Positions 35,359 through 43,441 of a stretch of 64,000 nucleotides of DNA are shown here, one piece after another; position 1 is the first letter of the stretch, and each line of letters opens with the position of its first letter. Source of the DNA: CAVXXD01 sp963765625. Lineage in GTDB: Bacteria > Actinomycetota > Geothermincolia > Geothermincolales > Geothermincolaceae. The notes beneath the pieces are model-generated. The model saw only the letters and a list, made by a program, of their open reading frames with translations, did no database searches and was not told the DNA's origin. The stretch covers positions 248,001 to 312,000 of the forward strand of contig CAVXXD010000006.1 of the NCBI GenBank assembly GCA_963765625.1, written 5' to 3'. Position numbers and translations under genes: made by a program.

Positions 35359-36004
35359 TGAAATTCCACTCCTTAGCCTTCTCCCCCAACTTCCGGCGGA
35401 CGTTTTTGACGTGCGTGTCCACCGTCCTCTCGTACCCCTCGAAAAAATCGCCCTGCGCCTGCTGGATTAGCTGGCCTCTCGTAAAGACCCGGCCGGGGCA
35501 GGCAGCCATGGCCAGGAGCAAGGAGAACTCGGTGGCGGTCAGGACCACTTCTTCCCCACCGACTTCCAGTTGATGGCGCTCCGGGTAGATGGTCATCGGC
35601 CCTTCGGAGATCGGGGCATCCCCACTGGGCGCCCCCTGCCGGTGCCTTCTCAGTACGGCCTTGATGCGAGCCACCAGTTCCCGCGGGCTGAAAGGCTTGG
35701 TAACGTAATCGTCAGCCCCCAGCCCCAGGCCGACCAGCTTGTCCACCTCCTGCGAACGGGCGGAGAGCATGATCACCGGGACCATGGATGTCTTGCGCAC
35801 CTCCCGCAGAAACTCCAGGCCGTCCAACTCCGGCATGAGGATGTCCAGAACTACCAGGTCCGGTGGTTCGCGGCGCCAGGACTCCAGGGCTGAGGCGCCG
35901 TCATAGGCCTCCAGGACGCTATAGCCCTCCTTTTCCAGGTAGGCTTTGACCAGCCGGACTATCTTCTTCTCGTCGTCTACAACCAGAATCCTGGCTGCGT
36001 CCAT
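35306..36004 (-). CDS. OmpR/PhoB-type response regulator
   Basis: 232 residues. The receiver domain has the acidic pair D10-D11, phospho-acceptor D54 in VVLDILMPELDG and K103 in TKPFSP. The C-terminal winged helix (about 140-228) contains LTATEFSLLLAMAACPG and VDTHVKNVRRKLG, ending VYGVGYKFV. It is the first gene of the pair with the kinase. The small exported protein transcribed from upstream on the same strand (36108-36560) may belong to its regulon or operon. Confidence 0.93.
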   Translation of the reverse strand: MDAARILVVDDEKKIVRLVKAYLEKEGYSVLEAYDGASALESWRREPPDLVVLDILMPELDGLEFLREVRKTSMVPVIMLSARSQEVDKLVGLGLGADDYVTKPFSPRELVARIKAVLRRHRQGAPSGDAPISEGPMTIYPERHQLEVGGEEVVLTATEFSLLLAMAACPGRVFTRGQLIQQAQGDFFEGYERTVDTHVKNVRRKLGEKAKEWNFIETVYGVGYKFVAQKRT

Positions 36005-36107
36005 TCCCCGCCTCCCGTATCCGGCAAGTTAAAGAAGGTGCGGGCGCCGCCCGCCGGTGCCGCCCCGCCGTTTCCCGTCATTTCCTATTGTACTTCCCGA
36101 AGCCGCA

Positions 36108-36560
36108 TCAGTGTTTCCAGGCGTGTTCCCGCCGCAGCCACCCGCCGCCTCGCTCCAGGTTCCAGGCGAAGAACTCCGCGATATCCTCTTCTATGCGTTC
36201 GGCCGCCTCGGGGCTGAGGTCCCCTTCCCGCACTTCGGATTCGAGGGTTTCTTCCGTCACCTTGACCATCGAGTCCACCATGTCGTCAAGGGTGACGCCG
36301 TTCCCGGCGGCGATGTCCATGATGTTCCCGCCGTCCGCCAGCCGGCTCTCCAGCTCCGCTCCGGACATCTTCAGGGTCGCGGCGAGGTCGCTGACCACGT
36401 CTTCGAAGTAGTGGTCGGACTCCACCCCGCGGCACTGGTCGCGGTGGTGGCAAACCGCCCCTGCCGCCATCGCCGCCGCGGCACCCCCCATAAGGATCAC
36501 GCCCGTTATCGATGCCGCTACAATGGCGGCTGTCTTCTTTACTCTACTCATCCCGTCCAT
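36108..36560 (-). CDS. Small exported helical protein upstream of the two-component pair
   Basis: 150 residues from the ATG at 36560 (GGAGG 6 bases before). A signal/TM segment lies near 10-33, then CHHRDQC, then a helical domain rich in Asp/Glu with DLAATLKMSGAELESRLADG and NGVTLDDMVDSMVKV. The two helix-turn segments look like repeats of a short peptidoglycan- or metal-associated fold. No family is certain. It lies 103 bases before the response regulator on the same strand. Confidence 0.6.
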   Translation of the reverse strand: MDGMSRVKKTAAIVAASITGVILMGGAAAAMAAGAVCHHRDQCRGVESDHYFEDVVSDLAATLKMSGAELESRLADGGNIMDIAAGNGVTLDDMVDSMVKVTEETLESEVREGDLSPEAAERIEEDIAEFFAWNLERGGGWLRREHAWKH

Positions 36561-36680
36561 TCGCTGCCTCCTTTCATCACCGTCCGGCACTGCTTCTCGT
36601 CTCCGGACAGGTTCAATGTAACAACCGGATGTGGAGAAGTCGTGAAGAATTGATGTTGTTGATATGGAGGTAGCGCTTGT

Positions 36681-37127
36681 TTACCAGCTGCGCTTGCCCC
36701 TGACGAATTCCTCGGGGCCCTTCTTCTTCAGGGTGCGCAGGTTCTTGAGGTGGGCGTCGTCGTGTACCCCGCACAGGAAATCGAGTTTCCCGCACTCCTC
36801 GAAGTCGCCGCACTCCCAGCAGCCTTCGAGGCCCTTCTTGCGGCAGCAGTTCCTTATTTTGCACTGGGGGTTGCCCCCACCGGCGCGGCAGCCCCGCCGG
36901 CAGCGGAATTTGACCATGGCCCCCAGCACTTCGTAGCAGGCATCGTAGTCCTTATAAGCCTTGCCGAAGCCGGTGGTAGCGGAGAAGTCGGCGAACTTCT
37001 TGAACCTGGAGTCGCGCAGTTCCTTGCGCAGGTCCCGCGCCAGGTCGGCCACCCGGTTCTTATAACCGAAGCAGTCCCCGCAGTATAGCCCGCAGTAGGC
37101 GATCAGGCCGGTGTCTTCTTCACTCAT
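36681..37127 (-). CDS. DUF3795 Cys-rich protein
   Basis: 148 residues with about fifteen cysteines. The start YCGLYCGDCFGYKN and later CRRGCRAGGGNPQCKIRNCC and CWECGDFEECGKLDFL match DUF3795, a probable metal-binding family common in anaerobes. GGAGGTGAG precedes the ATG. It lies downstream of three tandem paralogs on the same strand, separated by a REP-like element. Confidence 0.85.
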   Translation of the reverse strand: MSEEDTGLIAYCGLYCGDCFGYKNRVADLARDLRKELRDSRFKKFADFSATTGFGKAYKDYDACYEVLGAMVKFRCRRGCRAGGGNPQCKIRNCCRKKGLEGCWECGDFEECGKLDFLCGVHDDAHLKNLRTLKKKGPEEFVRGKRSW

Positions 37128-37177
37128 GGCTCACCTCCGTGGTTTCGTTCCTTTCCTCAATGATAACCGAAGAAATC

Positions 37178-37216
37178 GTGGAGGGTGTGGAGGTTGGTGA
37201 CAGGCACCTTGTGGAG
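37178..37216. repeat. REP-like element, GACAGGCACC family
   Basis: GTGGAGGGTGTGGAGGTT, then GGTGACAGGCACCTTGTGGA. It is a near copy of 38377-38416, and each lies in the gap beside one of the tandem paralogs. Confidence 0.7.
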
Positions 37217-37218
37217 GA

Positions 37219-38268
37219 TCAACCGACTTCGACGAAGAGAGTGCCGTCCTCGCCCAGCTGGTACTCGATCTCCGATTCCATCCCGGTCAGTGCCTCGAAG
37301 ATGCCCTTGATCAGCCCAGCCACCATCAGGTAGGGGGCGGCGTTGTCCACCGTCACCCGCAGGCCTTCGTCGTCCATCTTGAAATCGACCAGGTTTCCCA
37401 TGCCCATCAGCGCCAGCTGCCGGGCGAGGAACCCGACCCCCCTGGTGGTCTCCCTCTCCTGCAACTCCTCCTTGACGTAGCGGCACTGCCCTTCCACCAC
37501 GGCGCGGTTCAGCTTGGGGCCGAGCGTAGTCTCCAGCTCCATGAAGATCAGATCGATGGTGTCCGGACCGATGAGCACCATGTTGCGACCGCTTTCGTCG
37601 TCGGTCATCACTCCCCTCTCCAGATCCCAGCTGTACTTCCGGAAGTCGATGGGAAGGTCACATTCCGGGCAGCGCTCCAGGTGCCTCTCTCCCGCCTTGC
37701 GGGGGATCGCTTTATACACAACGTGGGCGGCGGGGAATTCGTTTTCGAACTGCTTGCCGCGCCTCACCGTGATCAGCTTGCCCACGCCTTCTTCCTCGAT
37801 ATCCAGGTCGGCGGGAAGGCGCTCGATAAAATTGAAGACCGCAATGAGATGGGCGTAGATGAGGGATGGCGAATAGGGGTTCTCGCTGTACACCTTGATG
37901 AATTTTCCCCGCTTGAAATCCCTCAGCTCGAAATGGCCGTAACCCATCATCGCGGCGGCGGCCGAGATCATCATGTACGCCCTCCGCCTGAAGAAAGTCC
38001 GTACGATGGCACCCGCCGGGCCGGAGATAAGGGTATTCAGGAAGTCTATGGTGGACTTGCGCTTACTGTCGATGATCATGCTGTCGATGGAGGCCCCGAG
38101 CAGGTCGGCCACGTTGCCGAAGAGGCGGTCGAAACCGTCAGCGTGGTAGAAGAAAAGGCGATGGTCGGGGTTGTGGGCCTGGGAAATGGTGCCGTCATTG
38201 TGCCAGGCGTTCATCTTGGAGAACTTCAGGGGTACGTTGCAGGAAGAACACCTTTTTTCCTGTCCCAT
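37219..38268 (-). CDS. Tandem paralog 1: two-module CxxC protein of unknown function
   Basis: About 349 residues. Two halves with the same plan follow each other. Module A starts with CSSCNVPLKF, then GTISQAHNPDHRLFFY, GFDRLF, MMGYGHFELRDF and AHLIAVFNFIERL. Module B starts CPECDLPIDF, then SGRNMVLIGPDTIDLIF, MGMGNLVDFKM and YLMVAGLIKGIFEAL, ending DGTLFVEVG. Each half carries one CxxC knuckle; together they may bind one zinc. ATG at 38268 is preferred (AGGAG 9 bases upstream). No family recognised. It is followed by two relatives. Confidence 0.7.
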   Translation of the reverse strand: MGQEKRCSSCNVPLKFSKMNAWHNDGTISQAHNPDHRLFFYHADGFDRLFGNVADLLGASIDSMIIDSKRKSTIDFLNTLISGPAGAIVRTFFRRRAYMMISAAAAMMGYGHFELRDFKRGKFIKVYSENPYSPSLIYAHLIAVFNFIERLPADLDIEEEGVGKLITVRRGKQFENEFPAAHVVYKAIPRKAGERHLERCPECDLPIDFRKYSWDLERGVMTDDESGRNMVLIGPDTIDLIFMELETTLGPKLNRAVVEGQCRYVKEELQERETTRGVGFLARQLALMGMGNLVDFKMDDEGLRVTVDNAAPYLMVAGLIKGIFEALTGMESEIEYQLGEDGTLFVEVG

Positions 38269-38376
38269 CTCCATCAACTCCTATGCAAGAAGAAGACACT
38301 GCTCTGTAAGAACCGCCCTTAAGAAAATGATAGGCCCTCCCTCCGGCACTGTACACGTTTTTCCGGGAAACGGTGA

Positions 38377-38416
38377 GTGGAGGGTGTGGAGGTTTGGGAC
38401 AGGCACCTTGTGGAGG
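38377..38416. repeat. REP-like element, GACAGGCACC family
   Basis: GTGGAGGGTGTGGAGGTTT, then GGGACAGGCACCTTGTGGAGG. It differs from 37178-37216 by a few bases. Confidence 0.7.
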
Positions 38417-38434
38417 CCCGCCAGGTGGGGAGGG

Positions 38435-39526
38435 CTAGGCTTCCAGGCCCGCCGGGACTTCCATGACGGACGTCGGGGTCTTGCCCAAATCGATGAAGAG
38501 GGTGCCGTGATCGTTCAGGCGATAGTCGCACCAGGAACGCCTGCCGGTCAATGACTCGAAGATCCCTTTGATCAAGCCCGTCACCATCAGGTAAGGGCTG
38601 GCGTTCTCAACCTCTGCCCTCAGGCTGTCCCGGCCCATCTCGAATCGGACCAGGTTGCCCATGCCCCGTAGGGCCAGTTGCAAGGTGAGGTAACCACTCC
38701 CGCGTACCTTTTCCCTGTGCTGCAATTCCTCCCGGACGTAACGGCTCTGCCCCTCGATGATGGCGCGGTTGATCTCCGGCCCCAGTTCGGCCTCGAGTTC
38801 TCCGAAGATCGCGTCGATCTCGCTGGGGCCTACCAGCACCATGTTGCGCCCGCTGTCCCTGTCGATTATGACCCCCTGGTCCATGTCCCAGGAGAACTTC
38901 TTAAAATCGATGGGGATCTCGCACTCCGGGCAGCGCTCCATGCCGAGGCTTCCCGGCTTGCGGCGGATCTTGCGGTATTCAAGGCGAGAAGCCGGCTCGC
39001 CGCCGAACATCATGCCCTCGCTCATGGTAAACAACCTGCCTCCCGAGAAGCTCTCGATGTGGATATCCGCGGGGAGCCCTTCCAGATAATTGAAAATGGC
39101 CACCAGGTCTGCCGCCGCCATGGTTTCGCAATAGATTTTATCCCCGAATATGCTGACGAGTTCTCCCTTCCTGAAAGCCTTGACTTCAAAATGACCGTAG
39201 CCCAACAGCGCTGCCATGGTGGTGATCTGGCTGTAAGCCTTGCGCCTCTGGAAAGTGCGGAGCGCCAAGCCCATGGGGCCGGATAACAGGGTCTCGATGT
39301 AATCGAGGGTGGCCCTGCGCCTGCTCTCCATGACTATGTGTCCAATGGGAGTTCCCACGATCTCGGCCACGTTGTCGAAGAGGCGGTCAAAGCCGGCCCC
39401 ATCGTAGAAGAAGAGGCGGTGTCCGGGGTTGCGAGCCTGGGTGATGGTGCCGTCGGCGTTCCATACGTTGATGCGCGAGAACTGCAATGGCGTGTGGCAC
39501 ATGGAGCACCGCTTGACCCGGTCCAT
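38435..39526 (-). CDS. Tandem paralog 2: two-module CxxC protein of unknown function
   Basis: 363 residues, same architecture as its neighbours: CSMCHTPLQF and CPECEIPIDFKKFSW knuckles, FFYDGAGFDRLF, LLGYGHFEVKAF, GRNMVLVGPSEIDAIF and YLMVTGLIKGIFESLTG. It is the most diverged of the three in the linker (SEGMMFGGEPASRLEYRK). GGAG lies 9 bases before the ATG. The ends (HGTLFIDLGKTP) are short, soluble tails. No membrane segment, so cytoplasmic. Confidence 0.7.
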   Translation of the reverse strand: MDRVKRCSMCHTPLQFSRINVWNADGTITQARNPGHRLFFYDGAGFDRLFDNVAEIVGTPIGHIVMESRRRATLDYIETLLSGPMGLALRTFQRRKAYSQITTMAALLGYGHFEVKAFRKGELVSIFGDKIYCETMAAADLVAIFNYLEGLPADIHIESFSGGRLFTMSEGMMFGGEPASRLEYRKIRRKPGSLGMERCPECEIPIDFKKFSWDMDQGVIIDRDSGRNMVLVGPSEIDAIFGELEAELGPEINRAIIEGQSRYVREELQHREKVRGSGYLTLQLALRGMGNLVRFEMGRDSLRAEVENASPYLMVTGLIKGIFESLTGRRSWCDYRLNDHGTLFIDLGKTPTSVMEVPAGLEA

Positions 39527-39656
39527 CTCAAACTACTCCGTCTTCTGCTCGATTGTGGTTGTTGGCGAGGCTTTTCGTGGTCAGTCTACTTATCGTCAAG
39601 AAACACTGTTACTTGAGCGATATTTGCCACGGACGGAGTAGCCGCGGCCGTGGAAG

Positions 39657-40748
39657 TCAGCTCTTGATGCCGGCTGGGGTTACGATCGGAACCGGCTGTT
39701 TGTCAACTACATTGACGAAGAGAGTGCCGTCGTCTTCCAGGCGGTATTCGCATTCCGAATCCTTGCCGGTCACCGCCTCGTATATGCCTTTGATCAGCCC
39801 GGCTACCATCAGGTACGGGCTGGCATTCTCCACTTCGGCCTTCAGCCTGCCGGCTCCCAGCTCGAAGTGGATCAGATTCCCCATGCCCCGCAGCGCCAGC
39901 TGGCGGGTGAGGTAGCCGCCACCTTGCGAGGTCTCCCTCTCCTGAAGTTCCTCACGGACGTAGCGGCACTGCCCCTCTACGATGGCACGGTTGATCTCCG
40001 GGCCCAGTTCGGCCTCGAGCTCCAAGAAGATGGAGTCAATCTCGTTGGGGCCCATCAGCGCCATGTCGCGCCCGGTCTCGTTGTCGGTGATGGTCCCCCT
40101 CTCCGTCGCCCAGGAGAACCTCCTGAAGTCGATGGGGGTTTCGCATTCCGGGCAGCGTTCGATGTGCAGGGCACCCGGCTTGCTGGGTATCTTGCGGTAT
40201 TCGATGCGAGAGGCGCGTTCCTTATCGAACTGTTCACCTTGCTTTACCGTGATCATTTTGCCGCCGGCTTCTTCTTCGATCCGGAGGTCGGCCGGAAGCC
40301 GCTCGATGAAGTTGAAGACGGCGATGAGATCGGCGCTGATGAGGGGGGCGCAGTAGACGTTCTCCCCGTACACCTTGATATGTTTCCCCCGCTTGAAGTC
40401 TCTGAGCTCGTAGTGCCCGTATCCCATCATAGCCGCGGTGGTCGCGATCATGGCATAGGCCCTGCGTCGCGCGAAAGTCCGCAACACCGCTCCGGTCGTG
40501 CCGCTGATCATGGCGTCCAGGTAATCCAGGGTGGCCTTGCGCTTGCTGTCGATGACGATATTGTCGATGGGGACGCCGATAAGGCTGGAGACGTTATTAA
40601 AGAGGCGGTCGAAGCCGGCCGCGTCGTAGAAGAAAAGGCGATGGTCGGGGTTACTGGTCTGGGTGATGGTTCCGTCGGTATTCCAGTTGTTCAGCCTCGA
40701 AAACCTCAAGGGTATGTTGCACAAAGAACATTTTTCTTCTCTGGCCAA
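39657..40748 (-). CDS. Tandem paralog 3: two-module CxxC protein of unknown function
   Basis: 363 residues from a TTG at 40748, which sits 10 bases after GGAGGAGG; the open frame extends 37 codons further but those residues are unlike the paralogs. It keeps both knuckles (CSLCNIPLRF, CPECETPIDFRRFSW), FFYDAAGFDRLF, MMGYGHYELRDFKRG and YLMVAGLIKGIYEAVTG. It is closer to paralog 1 than to paralog 2 by eye. It is the first of the three in transcription order. Confidence 0.7.
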   Translation of the reverse strand: MAREEKCSLCNIPLRFSRLNNWNTDGTITQTSNPDHRLFFYDAAGFDRLFNNVSSLIGVPIDNIVIDSKRKATLDYLDAMISGTTGAVLRTFARRRAYAMIATTAAMMGYGHYELRDFKRGKHIKVYGENVYCAPLISADLIAVFNFIERLPADLRIEEEAGGKMITVKQGEQFDKERASRIEYRKIPSKPGALHIERCPECETPIDFRRFSWATERGTITDNETGRDMALMGPNEIDSIFLELEAELGPEINRAIVEGQCRYVREELQERETSQGGGYLTRQLALRGMGNLIHFELGAGRLKAEVENASPYLMVAGLIKGIYEAVTGKDSECEYRLEDDGTLFVNVVDKQPVPIVTPAGIKS

Positions 40749-40845
40749 GCCGAACCCACCTCCTCCGGCTGAACCTCTCTTACTACTAGATAATAAAGAA
40801 GATGGGTGGCGTGGTAAATGATTTATCGCAGGGTTGAAAAGCGGT

Positions 40846-42141
40846 TCAGAGGGTGGCATTCTTCTCGCGGGCGTCGATGCCGAGGCGGGAAGAGGCGCCG
40901 CTGAGGAAGCCGGGGACGGCGATAACCACGACGGCTGCGATCACGCACATGGCGCCACCCAGTGCCAGCGCGAAGGGAGTGGAACGCCAATCCGCCAGGC
41001 CTCCCAGCACCTGGCCACCCAGGGGGAAGGCCCCCAGGTACATGAGGGTGTATATGCTGACCATGCGGCCGCGCATATCGTGCTCGGACCGAGCCTGCAG
41101 CACCGTGTTGACCGCCGATGAGAGCATCAGGAAGCATCCCCCCACCCCGGCCGCGAAGAGGCAGGAGAGCCCGAGGGAGCGGGAGACGGCCAGCCCCATC
41201 AGGGACAGACCCAGGCCCAGGCAGTTAATCTTGATGATCTCCTTCTCGGCCAGGTAACGATTGAGCCAGGTGACCAGCGGCGCGCCTACAGCCGCCCCCA
41301 CACCGGCCAGGGTAAGCAGCAGGCCGTAGGCTCCCTTCCCCCCACCCAGCACGTCCTGGGCCAGGGCGGGAAAGAGCACCATGCTCGAGAAGCCCGAGAA
41401 AGAAGCGACCCCCACGATGACCAGGGCCGCCACCATCCACTTGCGGGCCCAGGCATAGTCGATGCCCTCACGGATGTGGGTGACGGGATGGTTGTGCTCC
41501 ACCCGGCTGGGAAGCGCCCGCGGCCGTGCCAGCCACACCGCCCCGATGACGAAAAGAAAACTAAGAGCGTTGATGTAGAAGGCGGCCGACACCGACCAGC
41601 CGGCCAGGATCAGGGCGCCCAGAGCCGGGCCGATAACCCGGCCCAGGTTGAAGCCGGCCGAGGAGAGAGCCAGGGCGTTGAGCATCTCCTCCGGCGGGAC
41701 CAGGTCGGGCAGGATGGCCTGGATGGGCGGGAAGCCGAAGGTGAAGGCGACACCGGCCACGGCGGCCACGGCCATGATCACCGGCAGGTGGGCCTCACCC
41801 AGGCTCATGCTGATACCCAGGGCCAGGGCGGTCAGCAGCATCACCGACTGCGTGGCCATGATCAGCCGCCGCCGGTCCAGGATGTCGGCCACGTACCCGG
41901 ACCACAGCACCAGGAGCAACACGGGGATGTAGTTGGCCAGGTTGACCGCGCCTACCCAGGCTTCCGAGCCGGTGTATTCCTTGACGTACCAGAACAGGAC
42001 GGTGGTCTGGATCCAGTTCCCGATATTGGATATGAGCGCGCCGCTCCAGAAGAGGGCATAGTCACGATGGCCGAGGGCCGCGAGCACCCCGACTTGTGAG
42101 AAAGGCGCAACTTCTTTCTTCTCGTTCTCCGATATCGCCAA
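40846..42141 (-). CDS. MFS transporter (enterobactin-exporter/EntS-like, DHA3 type)
   Basis: 431 residues, twelve TM helices. ALGHRDYALFWSGALISNIG at the start and SGYVADILDRRRLI in loop 2-3 are typical of the DHA3/EntS-like group. PPIQAILPDLVPPEEMLNAL is the second family block, and ARSEHDMRGRMVSIYTLMY lies late. The TTG at 42141 with GGGAGG just upstream is chosen; the open frame continues far upstream without a motif. The substrate is unknown. Confidence 0.8.
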   Translation of the reverse strand: MAISENEKKEVAPFSQVGVLAALGHRDYALFWSGALISNIGNWIQTTVLFWYVKEYTGSEAWVGAVNLANYIPVLLLVLWSGYVADILDRRRLIMATQSVMLLTALALGISMSLGEAHLPVIMAVAAVAGVAFTFGFPPIQAILPDLVPPEEMLNALALSSAGFNLGRVIGPALGALILAGWSVSAAFYINALSFLFVIGAVWLARPRALPSRVEHNHPVTHIREGIDYAWARKWMVAALVIVGVASFSGFSSMVLFPALAQDVLGGGKGAYGLLLTLAGVGAAVGAPLVTWLNRYLAEKEIIKINCLGLGLSLMGLAVSRSLGLSCLFAAGVGGCFLMLSSAVNTVLQARSEHDMRGRMVSIYTLMYLGAFPLGGQVLGGLADWRSTPFALALGGAMCVIAAVVVIAVPGFLSGASSRLGIDAREKNATL

Positions 42142-42345
42142 CTCGCCTCCCTGTTCCGGGATAAATATAACACAGCGGCCGTCTTCGGATTCCCGTCCGG
42201 CCCGGTTCAAAACAGCCGCCGGATGTTCCTGCCGGCCTTCCCGATGATAGAATATTGGCATTGGGATATCCCCGGGAGGAAGGAGTAAAAATGGCCCTCT
42301 CCTCGAGTCCCCGCCCGTTCGCAGCCTGAAGATTTCGCCCGGCGC

Positions 42346-43422
42346 ATGGAACGTGCCGCCGAACAGGCCGATGCAGCGGGCCTGACCGGCATCCTGATCG
42401 CGCCCGGCCCCGATCTCGCCTATCTCACCGGGTATACCCCGGTTGCCATCACTGAGCGGCTGACGCTGCTCGTCCTGCAGAAGAACCGCGAACCCGCGAT
42501 GATCCTCCCCATCCTGGAGCGGCCCGACGCCGAAAGGGCAACCGGGGAGGCCGGCATAACCCTGACCGACTGGTCCGACGGCAGCGACCCCTTCGCGGCC
42601 GCGGCACCGCTGCTGGACCCGGCAGGGTCGTATGCCATCTCCGACTCGGCCTGGGCGATGCAGTTGCTCGGCTTGCAGCAGGCACTGCCCGGCACGCGCT
42701 ACGTCTCCATGACCTCGGCCCTGCCGATGCTGCGGGCGGTCAAGGACGCCAACGAACTGGAACGGCTGGCCGAAGCGGGAAAGGCCGCGGACGCCTGCTT
42801 CCTGGAAATCCTTAAGGTGCGCTTCGCGGGCCGTAAGGAGACCGAGGTCGCCGCGGATCTGGCCGGGCTGCTGATGGAACACGGCCACTCACAGGTCGAC
42901 TTCACGGTGGTCGGCTCCGGGCCGAACGGGGCCAACCCCCACCACGAGGCGGGGGACCGGGTCATCCAGCAAGGCGACATGGTCGTCCTCGATTTCGGCG
43001 GGCTCAAGGATGGATACGGCTCCGACATCTCCCGCACCGTTCACGTGGGCGAGCCTTCGGAGGAGGAACGCGAGGTGTTCGAGATCGTGCGCCGCGCCCA
43101 GCAGGCAGGCTTCGAAGCCGTGCGCCCGGGCGCTGCGTGCCAGGACATAGACCGCGCGGCACGGGGCGTGATCGCCGCCGCTGGTTACGGCGAGATGTTC
43201 ATCCACCGCACCGGGCACGGCATCGGCACGACCACCCACGAGCCGCCCTACATGGTCGAGGGGGAGGCCCGTCCGCTCGAACCGGGCATGTGCTTCTCCA
43301 TCGAGCCGGGTATCTATCTCCCCGGGCGCTTCGGCGTCCGCATCGAGGATATCGTAACCGTCACCGTGAATGGCGGCCGCCGCCTCAGCGACTCCACGCA
43401 CGAGATGCAGATAGTAGAGTGA
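42346..43422 (+). CDS. M24 family metallopeptidase (Xaa-Pro dipeptidase type), probable 5' frameshift
   Basis: Metal ligands are visible in order: VVLDFGG and GYGSDISR (two Asp), IHRTGHGIGTTTHEPPYM (His), CFSIEPGIY (Glu) and GVRIEDIV (Glu). The N-terminal creatinase domain begins GLTGILIAPGPDLAYLTGY. The frame's first ATG (42346) has no ribosome site. An ATG at 42291 with AAGGAG starts MALSSSPRPFAA, and deleting one T at 42327 joins it to EDFARRMERAA, a normal N-terminus. So the gene probably runs 42291-43422 with a one-base indel. Confidence 0.85.
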   Translation: MERAAEQADAAGLTGILIAPGPDLAYLTGYTPVAITERLTLLVLQKNREPAMILPILERPDAERATGEAGITLTDWSDGSDPFAAAAPLLDPAGSYAISDSAWAMQLLGLQQALPGTRYVSMTSALPMLRAVKDANELERLAEAGKAADACFLEILKVRFAGRKETEVAADLAGLLMEHGHSQVDFTVVGSGPNGANPHHEAGDRVIQQGDMVVLDFGGLKDGYGSDISRTVHVGEPSEEEREVFEIVRRAQQAGFEAVRPGAACQDIDRAARGVIAAAGYGEMFIHRTGHGIGTTTHEPPYMVEGEARPLEPGMCFSIEPGIYLPGRFGVRIEDIVTVTVNGGRRLSDSTHEMQIVE

Positions 43423-43441
43423 CTGGAGGACGCGGAAAGAA

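Noticed and set aside
39657..40859. ATG at 40859 as the start of paralog 3
   Set aside because: It adds 37 low-complexity residues absent from both paralogs, while TTG 40748 follows GGAGGAGG and aligns with them.
40846..42888. 680-codon version of the MFS gene
   Set aside because: The extra 249 codons have no family match, antisense a clear M24 peptidase gene, and a TTG with GGGAGG at 42141 gives the normal MFS length.
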